From Rhyzopertha dominica (lineage: Eukaryota > Arthropoda > Insecta > Coleoptera > Bostrichidae), in contig QCXZ01000064.1 of assembly GCA_025024175.1 (NCBI GenBank), positions 11,284,001 through 11,348,000 of the forward strand: a stretch of DNA of 64,000 nt. The letters are read 5' to 3'. The notes under the pieces were generated by a model. That model made no database searches. It saw nothing but the letters and a program-made list of their open reading frames with translations, and had not been told where the DNA came from. The translations under genes and the position numbers were made by a program. This document shows positions 1-12,600 of this stretch, piece after piece. Within the stretch, counting starts at the first letter, position 1. Every line of letters starts with the position of its first letter.

Positions 1-2382
1 GAAAAAAAATGTAGGTGAAGTTTGACTAGTCAGAATCATATACAGGTAGTCATTTACCGAAACAAAAATAGGCTATGCGAATTCTTCATTGATGTGTTGT
101 GGACGTCTTTTGCTAAAAAATACATATATTAGTTATAAACAGCTGGTATTTTCACTCTCAGGTTAGCACTATTTCTTAACACAACTGCATCGATGTCAAG
201 GTTGAAGTTTAGGGTGATCTTCATCTCCACGTGATAAAGTAATCATGCGTACCCAGAATAATTTTTAATTTCTACCTCTTGCAAGAATTACCTTTCTCAA
301 AATGTCGCAACCTATAATGTCAAATTGGATAAATTTTTATTTTTTCTTTGTGTTTGCTTTTGTACGGAAGACTACATATTGCGCTCCTCTAACATAAAAA
401 CAGCTCAATTTAATCCATTTTGAATACCTATACTTATTTGTGCACCATTATGGTGGTTCTTTGCTTTGCGTAACCAATCTTTATATACCTCATTTAGATG
501 TCTTTGGAATCAAATAATAGTCTACAGTCAACAACTGCAAGTGTAGCATACTTCTTATAATCGTTCATTGACAAGTTTATAATCGCATGGAACAAATCAT
601 AATTGCCGTATGTTCGTAATCGATAGCTGCGATATATTTGATGTAGTTGGCGAAAAAAATTATTTTTCAAGTGCAAATGGGAAACATTCCAACATTTCGG
701 TCCCCGTTATGTGCATGTGGGATGTTGAATTCAAAACGTTAGTTGCAAACGGGTGCGGGGTGGTGTAGCGCTGGGTCAGGGACGCTAACGATAGTTGAAC
801 ATTTTTAAAGTATCGATACTTTGAGGTAGAAGCGTCGATATTTGACATCGATTCCCAGCCATATCGATACTTTGGCTATGGTATCGAAAAGGCGGTATAC
901 TAAAGATATCGAACAACCGATTCAGTTGCGTCGCTATTTCTACGAGCGAATTCAAGTTCTTGCGGATTTCCGATAAGTAACACCGCATGACAATGTGTTT
1001 TTTTGTTTACTGGATAAACGCTAGCTTTTATTTAGACTTCAATTTTTTTTAATTAACAAATAAGAACCATTTAATTTAATGTCATGAGTATAAAGTTACC
1101 GCATAATAGATAATCGTAATTGAAAAATGCCGTTTCTGATACATTCAAATTTAAAAAAATCCGAAAAGCTGGGCTATAGGTAGCACGGTTTCAATAACAT
1201 ATTGCACTTTTAAATCGAATATTACATTATGTTCCATTTAAATTAACAAAATAGGTTATGGTCAACGGTAATAACAAGAGATCTTGATAAATAGTCGACT
1301 ATTTACACGGTCATCAATTTTTCGAGATCAAGTTGAGTTTGATAGGATTATTTCCTGAATCACATTTTAAAATATGAAATCAAAAAACATAAACCGAATC
1401 GACTAGATCCCTGTCTCTGACATTTTTTATTTATTTGACATAAAAAGGACATAATAGTGTACTTGATTTCAGGTACCTATTAAAATAGTGGATTCTGGTA
1501 TTCGATAAGTAATAGTCGCTGATATCAACGTCTGATTAGTTATTTTCAATCATAACTACGAATGTGATTTGCCAAAATTTAATTTAACAGATGAAGGACA
1601 TAATCTCTTATCAATTGTACACCACGCATACTCAAATTTATTTTTAGATGATAGACCAAACAATTTTGTATAAAACATTTTATCCAGACGGTGTGGCCCA
1701 ACACCCAACATTCGAGCACATAGATATCACTTGTGTTTACAACAAAAGCGATTTTCAGCAAAATTGTTGTTAAATGGTATTTATAGTCGTTCCAGCAAAT
1801 TGTTATTAAAATATTTTAATTAAAATCATTTTTCAAGGAAGTAGATTCGATGACCTAGATTAAAATATAACGTTTTATTAGTGTTCCAAGAGTTCCCTCT
1901 TTAAACCAATATAGCAGGTGTTATAGGTTATACCTAAAACCATCTCTCAAAAGCGTACCCGCCTACATGGGTTTAAAAAAGCAAAATCATCAAACATTCC
2001 GTAACAGTTAATTTATATCTTTATTACTGTCGCATTATACAGCCAAAATGGATAACACAGACATACAAGCGTTCGTAGGTTTTCATAGATCCATAAAAGT
2101 GAAAAATTCATTTTATATCCAGTTTTTACGTTCGTCGTCCGCATTTTTAAAATACGAGACTCGTCTCGACATCAAAAAACTATAAATTACGTCCCATTCA
2201 AGTCGAAAGCGCATCGCCCGGTGGTTTACTGCAACCACATAATTCTGCTGCGCTTTAAAAAATTCCACAATTCCCGGTTTAACAGCCGCGTGCAACTGGT
2301 TTATTATGATGTATTAATATAATAAACGTCTGCACTGGTGCCGGTTTTCAGTATTATTTATTCGAGTTTTCTTCTATTGCAG
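1..2382. other. upstream/intronic DNA without recognised gene
   Basis: No convincing exon is seen on either strand. The missing 5' exon(s) of the Kazal gene (start codon, signal peptide) should lie here or before the window, because the first visible exon needs one nucleotide from an upstream exon. The only structured stretch is an ATCGATA-rich patch near 808-925. Confidence 0.5.
808..925. repeat. ATCGATA-rich patch
   Basis: Within about 120 bp the word TATCGATA or close variants (TCGATA, CATCGAT, TATCGA) recurs at least six times on both strands. TATCGATA is the core of the insect DREF-type promoter element, and CGATA clusters are bound by insulator proteins in flies. Here they may also be a degenerate simple repeat like the blocks near 38.2-38.9 kb. 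Confidence 0.45.
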
Positions 2383-2514
2383 TGATATTAGCAGTACGTG
2401 ATTCCTCCTGCCCCAGAATATGCAACTTACAAGGATACGGCGATCCTGTTTGTGGCACCGATGGAGTTATCTATCCGAACATCTGTGAGCTGAAGAAGAA
2501 GACGTGTGGGAAAG
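2383..2514 (+). CDS. Kazal gene, first visible exon (domain 1)
   Basis: The acceptor is ttctattgcag and the donor AAAG|gtaaga. It encodes the end of a hydrophobic leader (ILAVRDSS) and most of domain 1 ([22 protein letters not shown]). It needs one nucleotide from an upstream exon and ends with a one-nucleotide overhang that fits the exon at 8779. An alternative acceptor 12 bp inside (start 2395) would keep the frame. The predicted reactive-site P1 residue is Leu. Confidence 0.88.
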
Positions 2515-5500
2515 GTAAGAACATCTGAAAGCTTTCCAAAGGTATCACATTTGAACTGATATTTTGTGTGTATGATATAGGTAGGTACTACTTCAAAACA
2601 AAATAAGTATTTAATGAATCAAGATTCAGTTCTAAAGAAACAATTTTTTTAATGGTTTGCAGGTGATATAATTCGTATAAATACCAGGTGTTTCAATCAA
2701 AACGAGCCACCCTCAATAATTCCAATGATAAACAAGTTCGAGGAAAATTGTCAGAAAAACCCTCTACCCCTGGCAGCTCGCGCCCTTAATTTTTGAATAG
2801 GGAAGAGGGGTCAAGCAATACTTCATTTTGAAGGTATTTCAAAGCCTTTTTAAATTAAATAATTAAATTTTTAAAGTGGTACACATGAACCGCTACACAA
2901 ACGATCAGAGGCGGCTCAAATGCTCATCTGCAGATGTCTAGTAAACTATTGGCACACGAATTCTTTGACGAATTGCATCAATGATGCTACTTGCGTTTCA
3001 AAAATCTTCGAGTTCAGTTTGTACCAGAAGGAAAAATCTGGGGGTTTAAGATCTATAGATCTTGCTGGTCATTTAATAGGTCTTCTCCATTCATTCAATA
3101 CCTCGGAAAATTTTCATCAAGGAAATGCCTGATAGGGGCAATATAATTAAGAGGTACTCCGTCCTGCGGAAAAACTAATTCATTAAAATTGAGTTTATTA
3201 TCTTTTTCCATGGTCGCAATGATATGTGGTTAAATTAGTGTTTCTACCATTGCTAGATAAAGCTGACCGTTGAGATTTACCTCAATGAAGAAAAGACCTA
3301 CGATATGATCACCTTATATCGCAGTCCACACGTCACGTTTTTTTCGTATCCGAGTGTGAACTTCAGTATCTGGAGTTATCCAATTAACACGGGCGTTTAA
3401 GAAAAATGTAGACTCGTCTGAGAAACAAATATAGTAAGGATACCTGGATTATTGTTGATACTTTTAAAAGAATTCCAGTGGTCTATCAAATTCGTCTTCA
3501 CTTAATTTCGTGCGCGAGGTAAATTTCGACAGAATGAAACTTATGTAGAAGGAATCCTGAAAACCGATGACATGCTGACTACAGAAACTTGTGATACCAT
3601 TTGAACAGATTGCGTACTTTCAGTGAGAGCCGACATGACCCAAAACGGCAACAACGGTAGCTCCATCAGCAACAACTCGGACGAGTGTACATTTTCGATC
3701 CTGAAAAATTTTCCCATAGGTTTCAAGGCGTATTTGTGGTGAGCAAGCTTATCTGGTTGCAATTTACTGAAGTTGCGAACAGCGGCTCTAGCACAGTCAT
3801 TATTGTTGTAAAATCTTCTTCTGCACTTCAAGGGTTAGGATCCTCAGCTGGTTTCGTCCCCACGTTTACCCATCCTTCTGAGCCTACCTAACTCTCTTAT
3901 GCCTATGGGTCTGTAGTGTACTGCTTGTTTCACCAACCTATCATCGTTCATTCTTTCTACATGCTGCCTCCATTTTAATGAGTACTGATGTATTATGTTG
4001 CTTATTGAGAACATGTTCAATTCAGCCATTATTTCTTCATTTCTTATTTGGTCGTTTAGTGTGCAACCTTTTGTTCTTAAAAATTTCAACAACCCGCAAG
4101 CGTTGCTTGTCTTGCTTTCGTAATCCCAAATTTCCGTTGTACTGCAATTGCTTCGAATGCCGGGTATCATTGCCGACTAGTCCGGGAAGCCATAGAGATT
4201 GAGAAACACAAGGACAACTTTAACCGGCAAAAGGAAACTCTTAAACTAAGCAAAGCCTGGCTACCAGCACTTTATAATACCAAAATTGCCAAGTACCGAA
4301 CAGGCACTGATAAGGGACCACCGCGGCATCAATACGGTTTACGCGCCAGATCCTAGTAAGCAACACGACGTCAGTTTGACAATTTGCCGCAGAAGTTGAA
4401 CCAAGACAGAAGCACTTACAGGCCTCTGAGGATGCCGGTCACTCGAACCGGTGAAACGTCATGGATAACACCCAACCGACGACGGCTAGAAAGCCCGATA
4501 ACACTGTTTTCTACAATTTCATTCTTGTTTTATTACTTATTTTGTTTTGCAGTGCTCTTTGTATGATGCCACACATCATTTGGTATTTATGTATTTTGTT
4601 TATTGTATCTTCATCATTTTTGGAGGTAGAATATTAAAATGTGACACCTGTTCTATGAGCACTTCGTTTAGTATACGGGTTGTTTTTTTATAAAAGCCAT
4701 ATCTTCCGTCTTTTTTCTGATATTTTTAGATTATACTTCTTATAATATTTTATAAAAGTGTTAAACTGCGTTTTGTAGGTCGTCTTACTGACTTTTTCAA
4801 AAGTATTTAGTCATCATTTACACAATTATTATTAGCAGGTGCCATTCTTATCCCGGGTTAGTTTCTTGTTTCCATTCTCACATGGCATCGTCACTGTATA
4901 TGTTGAATAGGGTTGGTGACAGACTGCACCCTTGTCTAACTCCTCTTTTGATTGTTATTGGGTCTATTCTGTCTTCTTCTTCTATTAAGTGTCTTGAGTA
5001 ACCTCGTTGATCCATAATTTTCCAAGGAGTGGTTCTGTTTACCCGATCGAAAGCTTTTTCGTAGACAATGAAGGCAATACGAGTTTCTAGATTATACTCT
5101 CTACGTATCTCTATCAGTTGTAGGACTATGGTGATATTGCCGTTGCAGAATCTTCCTTTACGAAAACATTCCCGTTCTTCTAGTAGTAAGTGTATCAATA
5201 ATTGTTTTAGCGTATTATTTATAAATTAAGCATACAATCTGTATATACCGTTTAATAGACATACCCCTGTAGTGTCCACAGTTGTTTTGATCTCCCTTTT
5301 TATATAGTGATATTACTTATGCCGCCTTCAATTCTTCCGGTACTTTTTTCTGTTTCCGACATTTGCTCAGTAAATAAGTGTAGTATTGTCAGTTCTAATA
5401 TAGCCCACCATATTTCATTAGTTCTATAGGTTTATAGTGTCAGTTCAAACTGCTTTTTGGTTTTTCATTTGTTCTAAAGCTTGTTTTAATTCATCTAACG

Positions 5501-6628
5501 AGATCTCATCTCCTGCGTTTGGGACTTCTTCACAACTGGAGTCTATTATTAAGTTGGGCTTTGGTGTTCATGTTCATGTCTTTCGTGTTCTTTTTCTTGT
5601 TCTGCCCAATGCCTATATATAGTTCTGGATAATGTTCGATGCATGTATGCCTGTCTGTTATTGTCGCATGATCTTGTAAGTTACCATAAATTAAATAGGC
5701 TGGATCATTCCCCGTCTGTTAAATGAGTTTTGCTCAAAATACCGTTATCTTTTGCAGCTGCAACCGGGTAGGACGTTTACTACTAGCTAGTCTCATTGCT
5801 GCTCCTTACACTTACACCAACTTGCCTTGTAAGAATCAAATCATATTTCAAGTGTAAAGAGCTCTAAATGACCTATTTCAGAACGAATCAATTTGCATAC
5901 ATCCGCCATCTTTTCGCTTTACGTATCATTGAACGTTCTCCTTCTTCCCTTTTAATTATTTTTTTTAGGATATGTAAGACAGTAGACTGCTGAATACACA
6001 ATCTCCTCGCTCTATCTATTTGCCTATTTACTGCTACGCGTACACAATTTGAAGGTATACAACTCTTCTGCGACGCCCCAATGTATATTTCACATTTATA
6101 CTCGTATTTTTTAAGAAAGTGCCCGCAGGGTAATTTTATGTGAATTACAATGGCGCGATTGACTGTTTAAGTGTAAATATGTGCAGTTATTTAATTTATA
6201 CAGACGTAAAACCTAAAAAATAATATATGACTAGAATTTTACGTATGAAATAAAAATTGAGGTTTCCTTAAAAAAATAAGTTCCGTTGGCCACACCGTTT
6301 AGATGAAAGTTTAGTTTTAAGAAATTGCAAGTAAACTAAAAGACTTTACTGATTCTATTCTAATCTTTTTTGAGTTCACTATATTAGAGAGACTTGCGTT
6401 TATGTCACTATAATGATGAAAAACTGAGGACGAATAACACTAGAATATAAACTTGCAGGAATATAGTAGCATATTAAGAGAACCTTACACCTTTAGAGGT
6501 AGATAGGTTTCTGATAATGAAAAACTAGGTTTCCGGGATCTGCTCCGCGTTGTCAAATGTTGATCCTCCACTGGACCGTTGAACTGACGACGTTTCGGCA
6601 CGGTCTCACGTGCCATCTTCAGGTCTTC

Positions 6629-6661
<33 letters not shown>

Positions 6662-9600
6662 CTGCTCCGCGTTACACGGCTACAACTGATAATATATATA
6701 TATTAAGAGAACCTGGCCACCAAGTATTACTGAAACCTTATAAGACATTTGCGCGACAAAAAGGCTTATTTAGTCACACAAAGTTTAAAATGAAAGAAAA
6801 TTCGAGAAACATAAAATAGGAATAAGTGAAAGTGTACTAAAAGTTTCGTGTTATTAAGAAGCGCCATGAACTCTTTCGATATAGCTTCATCAACTGTAGC
6901 AGAGTAGTACGATGCCCACGTACGATCTTATCACTTCAAGAACATCTACCACACTATTTAGATTCATGTGTGGTTCGTAGATAGAGCCGTTATACTGAAA
7001 TGGCTTTTTTAAATTGAGGTACCTACATAATAGCGTGATAATTACCAACCAGAGAAAGAATAGGCTATCAGCTTGCATGTGGCATGAGCCGCTTAAAGAC
7101 GAAAGAAAATCGAGTAATCCATCATAATTATTTGTAAAAGTAACCGACTTATACGGAATTGGCAGTAATTATTGGCTTTTTAATTAAAGACCTCACAAGG
7201 TGCAGGTGCATTCTCTTCATACTTAACGGTATGCTTCAAAAGAGACTACGATGTATTCTTGTATAGTTTATTGCATATTCATTTTGCTTTCGACTTCCTT
7301 ATGCGAATAGCACCTAATTTTTATTGTCGACTCGAAAGCTGGAAGGTTCCTTCCATATATAAGATTACTTTAGTATAGTTTGTAAAATAATATGCACTCG
7401 CGTGCATCGACCACACTCATTCAGACACTTAATCGACCCTTATCCATATTCGCATTTCGATAAGTATAATGCTATTTAAAAATTAAAGTCAGCGAAACTG
7501 CAAAACCTATTATATCCACTTTATACATAGTAAACTTTAAGGACAAGTTTCGTAATCATCCTTGTGTCATTGATTTGCAATACATTCTGCATTTTTTATT
7601 TATAATTTCAAAACACGTAGTTAGACATAACACTCTATTGTATTACTGCTGTGTATTACATTTATCTTTTAAAAATAAAGAAATAAAATATTACGTATGC
7701 ATAATACAAATACTTTTCTTTGAAGTTATTGTTACCTGAAAGTAAGGACATTGTGAATCGAAATCAAATATCTGGGTCGATCAAAATGCGCGCAAACAGC
7801 AGTGCGACTATTGATAAATTTAATTTTAATAGCTAGTACGTAAACTTGTGGAGACTTGTGGATAAGTGTGGTCGAAAGCATTTCTTTTTTGGTCGCAAAT
7901 TAACAAAAATCAGTTTACATCTTAATCAATGCAGTTCCTATTACTGGTCTTGTAAAAATTTTGAGCGTATAAATGTGCATTGGTTCTGATATCTACCTAT
8001 TTTAAGCAATTACCAAATCGTACAGATTTGCAAAGAAATATGAAGCAGATCCTAACGAATAGTCTATCCATTTCACAATTTATACTTTGCATATTGCTTG
8101 TGTCAGTATTGTGTTTTCGTGTCGCTGTGCACCCTCTCAGTTGGAGCCGATATGGAGCTGGACTACAATTATGTCATACCAGATGGAAAACTAACAATTT
8201 CAGTATTTAAGCGATTCATTTTATTTATATATATTCATTTCCCATAGTGTATGTTTGACAACTAAAGTAATATACTGTATTAAAAATGTTGCTTTGGTAA
8301 TTCCATTTTTTGAATTTTTATACTAATTCCTGACATATGTTTGGGTGTCTGCAAGTGGGCATAAGACCCAAAAGCTTCCTCTGGAAGCAGAACGAATAAG
8401 ACACTAAGACAGCTTGTTACTAAATTCTGGAGATTGTAGTCTACAGGAACCTGGTAGCTTTCGTCAAAAGGAATGTAAAATTCTTATTTGCTACATGATA
8501 AATCGCCTTTCTCATTATATGGTTTTCCTTGCCAAGCTCTACAGACATGGATAATCGTCTCAAATAAAAGCAATTAATTACTACATGTACATGTAGATTG
8601 TTTTGCTTTTATCACGATAAATAATATACAATTTTTTTTCGGACATCCCTTTATTTAATTTTTTCTACCTTCTATGCTTTCGGCTTCTTGTGATGAGATT
8701 ATTTGACATTAACGCACACTGTATATAACACTCCAATTAAAAAATGGCTAGCACTCAAAAATTGATTTTTGCTTTCAGGTATAAAATTATCATCAGATCC
8801 CAATCTCTGCCAAAGATCATCAGGTTCAAAATGTGAACACAGATGCGGTACAGAAAAAGATCCAGTCTGCGGTACAGATGGAAGAACCTACCTCAACAGA
8901 TGCATGCTGCAAGTGGAAATGTGCAGGTAAAATTGAAAGATCCTTAGATTTGCCACGTTTTTGTGAACTTTGTTTGTTTGTAGAGTGGGCATAGCGTTAT
9001 CACACCTTGGATCGTGTAATAACATCAGTGCACACAGGGAGAACTGCCCTGTGGACTGCAAGCAAGCTCCTCAAGATGGTCCCATTTGTGGGAGTGATGG
9101 AAATGTGTATAAGAGTACTTGTCAGATGAAGTTACTGACCTGTGGGTAAGAACAACGTAGATTTTCGATAATTTCTAATAATCTGAGCATACAGTATGTT
9201 TATCATGCAAAAATTCAACGACAGTTTGTACATACCTATATAGAATAGTAAGTGCGGTAAAAACCGTTAATTAAAAAATGTTAATGTGAAACAAGAATAA
9301 TAAGGTTGGTATTGCAATTCTGAAGAGAGAACAGTAAATAAAGAAGTAGAGCAGCAAAGCTTATAAATACAGACTGTTCTTCTCTTCTACTAGACGAGAG
9401 CTTGTGTTCAACAAAGCAAAGATTTTTTCCCATGGAGCATATTCGAAGATCTAGCTAAAATGCCTAGAATCTGTTTTAGTACAAAACCATTCGATACCAT
9501 CCTTGTGGAGTTGCGTAACTATTGAGTTTCAGTGTATATCCCCAAAATTTTATAAATAAATCATTTGACAAATCTGACAACTTATTTTGTAGAATATGCA

Positions 9601-12600
9601 AATAAATTTATCCCAGTAACTTTCTTGGAGGAGTAATAGAACCAGAAGTAAAATTACCAATTATTCCAGCCCACACATTATTTTGAAATCGTAATGAAAT
9701 AATTGTTTAACCTTGGTTACCAAATTTAGGAACTCCTGGCAATATACAATAACCGGTATACAGGGTCTGCCACCTAAAACTCCCCAGGGTCGTATTTTCA
9801 ATATTTTTTTAGGTACAACCTTAAGTTATGTGTCAAATTGTAGGTTTAAAAATAGCATTGTGAGTCTCCAAAAATTTTTTTGCAACTATGATATTTTGCA
9901 AATAAAGTTAATTTTTATAACATTATATTTATGTTTTTATTATACATCGCAGGGTATTGTTTTCTAGCATCTCTCGCTTTAGAAACAAATTTTGTACTTC
10001 GTTTATTTTAAAGTTACTCTAAATTTTGGGGTTTTGTGTACAGCGATGGGTCTGTAGGTATATGTACCGTAATAAGCTGTTAAACTAACACTTAAAAAAT
10101 TGTGAACAGCCCTGTTAACAAAATGTAGCGGCGACTAGTTTTTCTCGTTTTCATTAAGAAGTCAAAATTACGCATACATTATAATGACACAAACTGAAGA
10201 AGACAAAAGTCGGTATCCAACTATGAAGAAATATTTATTATACCGGATAAAGTAATAATATATTTATAAAAATTTACTTTATTTGCAAAATATCATAATC
10301 GGCAATAAAATTTTGGACACTCACTATGTTATTTTTAAAAAGTTTCAAAAGACCTACAATTGACACATAATTAAAAAAATAATGAAAATACGAGCCTGGG
10401 CAGTTTTAGGTGGCGGACCCTGTATATTCTGTCATGATGAATATTAGAAAAATATTTCTAAATTGTTTGACAGGAAATCTTTGAACGCTAATACAGTTTG
10501 TATGTCTGATCATGTGACATGTGATAAGTTTTACCAGAAAAGAAAAAGTTCAGTTTACGAAGACGAAATATATTTCATCACTGTCTGAATCAAAGATTCA
10601 ATAACAACAATAATAATACATAAAAACCAAAATTTATTTAAGAATTTTCTGCTCTGGGAGTGTTTATAATAACTTTTCTAAGAAGAAACGCTATCACTAA
10701 TCCAGAAACTAAAATTGTGTTTTTAGCGTTTTCCAAAGACGTTATTTTCCGCTGTTGTCCATCTGATGATATCTACTTGATGTCAACTGTTCAACGAATT
10801 GGGCTCGTTAGATCGGTCCTGGCCTATACAGGGTGTCTCTAAATTCGATGTCATAATTTATAGTGCGTATTCCTGACGTGAAATCATGACGAAAAGTCTA
10901 CATAAANATGTNTCCGAAAATGCTTCATTTTTGATATACAGAGTGTTGAAGTTAAAAACAAGATTTCGATTTCTTTTATTTTTTACAGAACGGTTTTTTG
11001 AATCTTTACGAATTTTGGGAGAATGTTATAATAGATCACGGCTAATAATCTGGCATAAACCATTTTTTGATATGTGTAACAGAGGCGGCGTAGGGGGAGG
11101 GGCAGAAGGGTTTTCTCTTTGAAAAAAAGTTGTGTGTGAGATGTCAAAAAGCTCGTCACTATTTTCAGAAAGTGCAACAAATAAGGTACAAAAAAGGTCC
11201 TCTTATTGCATTTCGCTAGAACAAACCGCTTTCGAAAAAATCGACAAAACCTGAATTCCTACAGGTTGGCGTAAATAGACCAAAAATTAACTTTTTTTAT
11301 TTTCCAAAGAAATTAACGTTTATATGGCAACAATTTTTTTGAATTAATCGCACTATATCATGATAAATGGTCAGACACAATGATTACCATCATATCTAAA
11401 CAGTGGCGGTAATTTGGAGGGGGCAAGAAGTCTTTTTTATAAAAGGATTGTTTCCACATTTTAAAACCGTTACAATAATTATAAAGACCAGTAAAATATA
11501 AAAAAGAAAAATTAAATTAATTAATTAATTAAATTAAACTAATTATTTTTTAAAGCTAGATATGCAACTTGCATTTGGCGTTATTAAAAATCTTTAAAAA
11601 ATGCAATTTCTTAATTTTACAACAATAGATTGTCTTAGCAGTATAAAATGTAAATTTTTCTTCTTTTAATATTTTTAACTGATCCTCATAATTTTTGAAA
11701 CAATTTAAAAATGTGGAAACAATCTTTTTATAAAAAAAGACTTCTTGCTCCCCCTCCCCAAATTGCCGTCGCTGTTTAGATATGGAGGTAATCCTTATAT
11801 CTGAACATTTGCAATGATATAGTTCAATTACTTTTAAAAAGTTATTACCATATAAACGTTAATTTCTTTGGAAAATAAAAAAAAGTTAATTTTTGGTCTA
11901 TTTGCGCCAACCTGTAGGAATTCATATTTTCTCGATTTTCTCGAAAACGGTTCGTTCTAGCGAAATGCAATAAGAGATCCTTTTTTGTACCTTATTTGTT
12001 GCTCTTTCTGAAAATAGTAACGAGCTTTTTGACATTTCACACACAACTTTTTTTAAAGAGAAAATCCCTCGGCCCCTCCCCCTACGCCGCCTCTGTTAAA
12101 GATATGAAAAAATCTTTTATGCCGGATTATTAGCCATGATCTATTATAACAATCTGCCAAAATCCGTGAAGTTTCAAAAAACCGTTCTCTAAAAAATAAA
12201 AAAATTCGAAAATTTTTGTTTAACTTTAACACTCTGTATATCAAAAATGAAGCATTTTCGGACACATGTTTGTATAGACTTTTCGTCATAAATTCACGTC
12301 AGGAACACGCAATAGAAATTATGACATCTAATTTAGAGACACCCTGTATAGATGATCAACATATACTTTTTTCGTTTTATATAAAAAAAACATATCTTCT
12401 ATACTAAAAGTGAAATTAAATACCTTCCGACGTTACTAGGAAAATGCGTTAGTCTCTTTCCCGAAAAAGGCTTTTTTCAGCTTGTTTAAAAGATTGTAAG
12501 GCTAATCGAAACGTCAGATTCAATATTTTTGTCTATTTGTTTCTTACAAAAAACAATTCAAGATATTCTCAAGAAAGTGCATTTCTGTATTTATAACGTT

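Larger units (their letters stand above)
3844..5560 (-). mobile_element. RTE-like non-LTR retrotransposon reverse transcriptase relic
   Basis: On the minus strand the palm region reads from about 5560 to 3844. It starts with an N-terminal [19 protein letters not shown] block (5540-5450). FRKGR and [10 protein letters not shown] follow (5160-5030), then [17 protein letters not shown] (4950-4895). A decayed catalytic box VNDD stands near 4820. KKTEDMAF and a C-terminal IRNEEI...WRQHVERM block (4060-3950) complete it. Several stops and frameshifts make it a pseudogene, and a Penelope-like 3' fragment on the other strand splits it at about 4180-4610. The RTE assignment rests on motif style only; L2- or CR1-like is possible. 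Confidence 0.75.
5570..8778. other. intron 1 remainder without recognised gene
   Basis: This AT-rich intron sequence has no supported exon. It contains a minus-strand hammerhead-like motif (6575-6625) and a CTG tract (6630-6659). The ORFs present are short and without recognisable motifs. Confidence 0.5.

Noticed and set aside
301..415. Hydrophobic ORF with an early Met (INFYFFFVFAF) as the missing Kazal signal-peptide exon
   Set aside because: Its only nearby GT donor is weak and gives the wrong phase for the exon at 2383.
2308..2382. Unspliced upstream extension of the first visible Kazal exon
   Set aside because: The frame is open back to a TGA near 2308 but has no ATG, and a good acceptor lies at 2381-2382.
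6610..6819. ORF with a run of ten cysteines
   Set aside because: The run is simply a CTG microsatellite read in one frame.
10886..12289. Two near-identical 78-codon ORFs on opposite strands as a duplicated gene
   Set aside because: They are the same stretch of the two arms of a palindromic element; composition is not protein-like and they match nothing known.
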